From the NCBI GenBank assembly GCA_045538935.1, contig JAZQEI010000006.1, forward strand, positions 121,357 to 185,356: a DNA stretch of 64,000 nt, given 5' to 3'. The position numbers and the translations under genes were made by a program. Every line of letters starts with the position of its first letter. Position 1 is the stretch's first letter. This document shows positions 63,495-64,000 of this stretch, one piece after another. The DNA comes from RGIG3013 sp045538935. GTDB lineage: Bacteria; Bacillota; Clostridia; Oscillospirales; Acutalibacteraceae. A model generated the notes under the pieces. The model worked only from the letters and a program-made list of their open reading frames with translations. It searched no databases and was not told where the DNA came from.

Positions 63495-64000
63495 TTCTAT
63501 TGACTTAATTTCAGGATTACTTCTCGTTTTAGCATCTGTTTTGGTGCCGATTATAAAATTAAGTAATTATACTGCTCAAAACGGAAGTGTTGGAATAATT
63601 GGCGGTGCAGATGCACCCACACTATTGTTTTTATTGAGATATTCTGATGGACATTTGCTGTTTGCTTTGATTTTAGGACTAACTTTGTTTTTATGCAGTG
63701 GGTTTTGCCTTTCCTTCAAAAGAACTGTTACTAATAATTGCAAATTAAAAACCACCGTGCTCTCTTTGTTAATATCGTTCTTTAGTGCATCGGGACTGGC
63801 CTGCTTTTTTATATGGTATAGTATTGTTTCGTTTCTCGAAATGTCAATGCATCCTATTGCTTATCCGTTGAGTATCATAGGTGGCATACTCTCATTTGTT
63901 GCATTTATAATAACGATTATTCTTTACATTAAAGCAAGAAAAAAGAATTTTAAAATCAAAGGAATAGTTGTAGATATAATAACAAGCATAATAACCCTTC
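63472..64000 (+). CDS. membrane protein with a Na+-pump decarboxylase beta-like motif (3' end outside window)
   Basis: Open from ATG 63472 (AAGGATG upstream) to the right edge, at least 176 residues. After the first helix it reads GSVGIIGGADAPTLLFLL. IIGGADGPT is the well-known conserved loop of the beta subunit of sodium-translocating decarboxylases (OadB/MmdB/GcdB). The rest, with three further helices seen, does not look like a complete beta subunit. It may be a small relative that keeps this loop. Confidence 0.6.
   Translation, partial: MKKYKIYSSIDLISGLLLVLASVLVPIIKLSNYTAQNGSVGIIGGADAPTLLFLLRYSDGHLLFALILGLTLFLCSGFCLSFKRTVTNNCKLKTTVLSLLISFFSASGLACFFIWYSIVSFLEMSMHPIAYPLSIIGGILSFVAFIITIILYIKARKKNFKIKGIVVDIITSIITL

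Overview
The window is chromosomal DNA from an AT-rich, anaerobic, apparently spore-forming Firmicute of the class Clostridia; I cannot name the genus. Evidence for anaerobic life is a class III (glycyl-radical) ribonucleotide reductase with its activase, an NfnAB-type flavin/FeS pair, several radical SAM proteins and no visible respiratory genes. Evidence for sporulation is an M23/M50 pair matching SpoIVFA/SpoIVFB, a cwlJ-gerQ pair, a second GerQ-like gene and the remains of a CwlD-like amidase. Strong Shine-Dalgarno sites, frequent TTG/GTG starts, TTGACA/TATAAT promoters and compact U-tailed terminators are all typical of Firmicutes.

Positions 1-20,050 are mostly housekeeping: recO end, mutS2, an FMN riboswitch driving ribU, a SAM-I riboswitch driving metK, nfnAB, spoIVFAB beside the radical-SAM/DUF2344 pair, a PHP phosphoesterase and an orphan peptide-binding lipoprotein. 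The conserved ylxM-ffh-rpsP-khpA-rimM-trmD operon, an HPr gene, tRNA-Pro(GGG), gerQ/cwlJ and tRNA-Leu(TAA) follow. Positions 20,085-25,700 look accessory: a nested palindromic element, small membrane proteins, an ABC-2 exporter and a 779-residue protein of unknown activity that abuts nrdG. An NrdR-type promoter then drives nrdD, which carries a fused C-terminal redoxin domain, together with trxB.

Positions 29,900-52,750 are again core: typA, a DnaQ-like exonuclease, a PflA-like radical SAM protein, a MacA/MacB-like pair without its ATPase, a lone fumarase beta subunit behind a DivIVA-like protein, the nusB-xseAB-ispA-dxs-tlyA-nadK-argR-recN block followed by tyrS, a leftward asd-dapA-dapB operon, and queA-tgt-yajC.

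From about 52,900 to the right edge lies what looks like an accessory island. It begins exactly where a CwlD-like amidase gene is cut off after its first catalytic-domain strand. It holds a HipA-like kinase with a small upstream ORF, then a tightly overlapped three-gene operon: a C5-cytosine DNA methyltransferase, a protein with a MORC/Hsp90-type ATPase at one end and a histidine-kinase-type ATPase at the other, and a receiver-like protein ending in a HEPN RNase motif. I regard this operon as the best candidate for a little-described defence system. Next is a methyltransferase gene behind a complete transcription attenuator with a 10-residue leader peptide ending in four arginines, then an AraC regulator with a helical-repeat protein and three membrane proteins, the last running off the window. 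No integrase, transposase or CRISPR array is visible.
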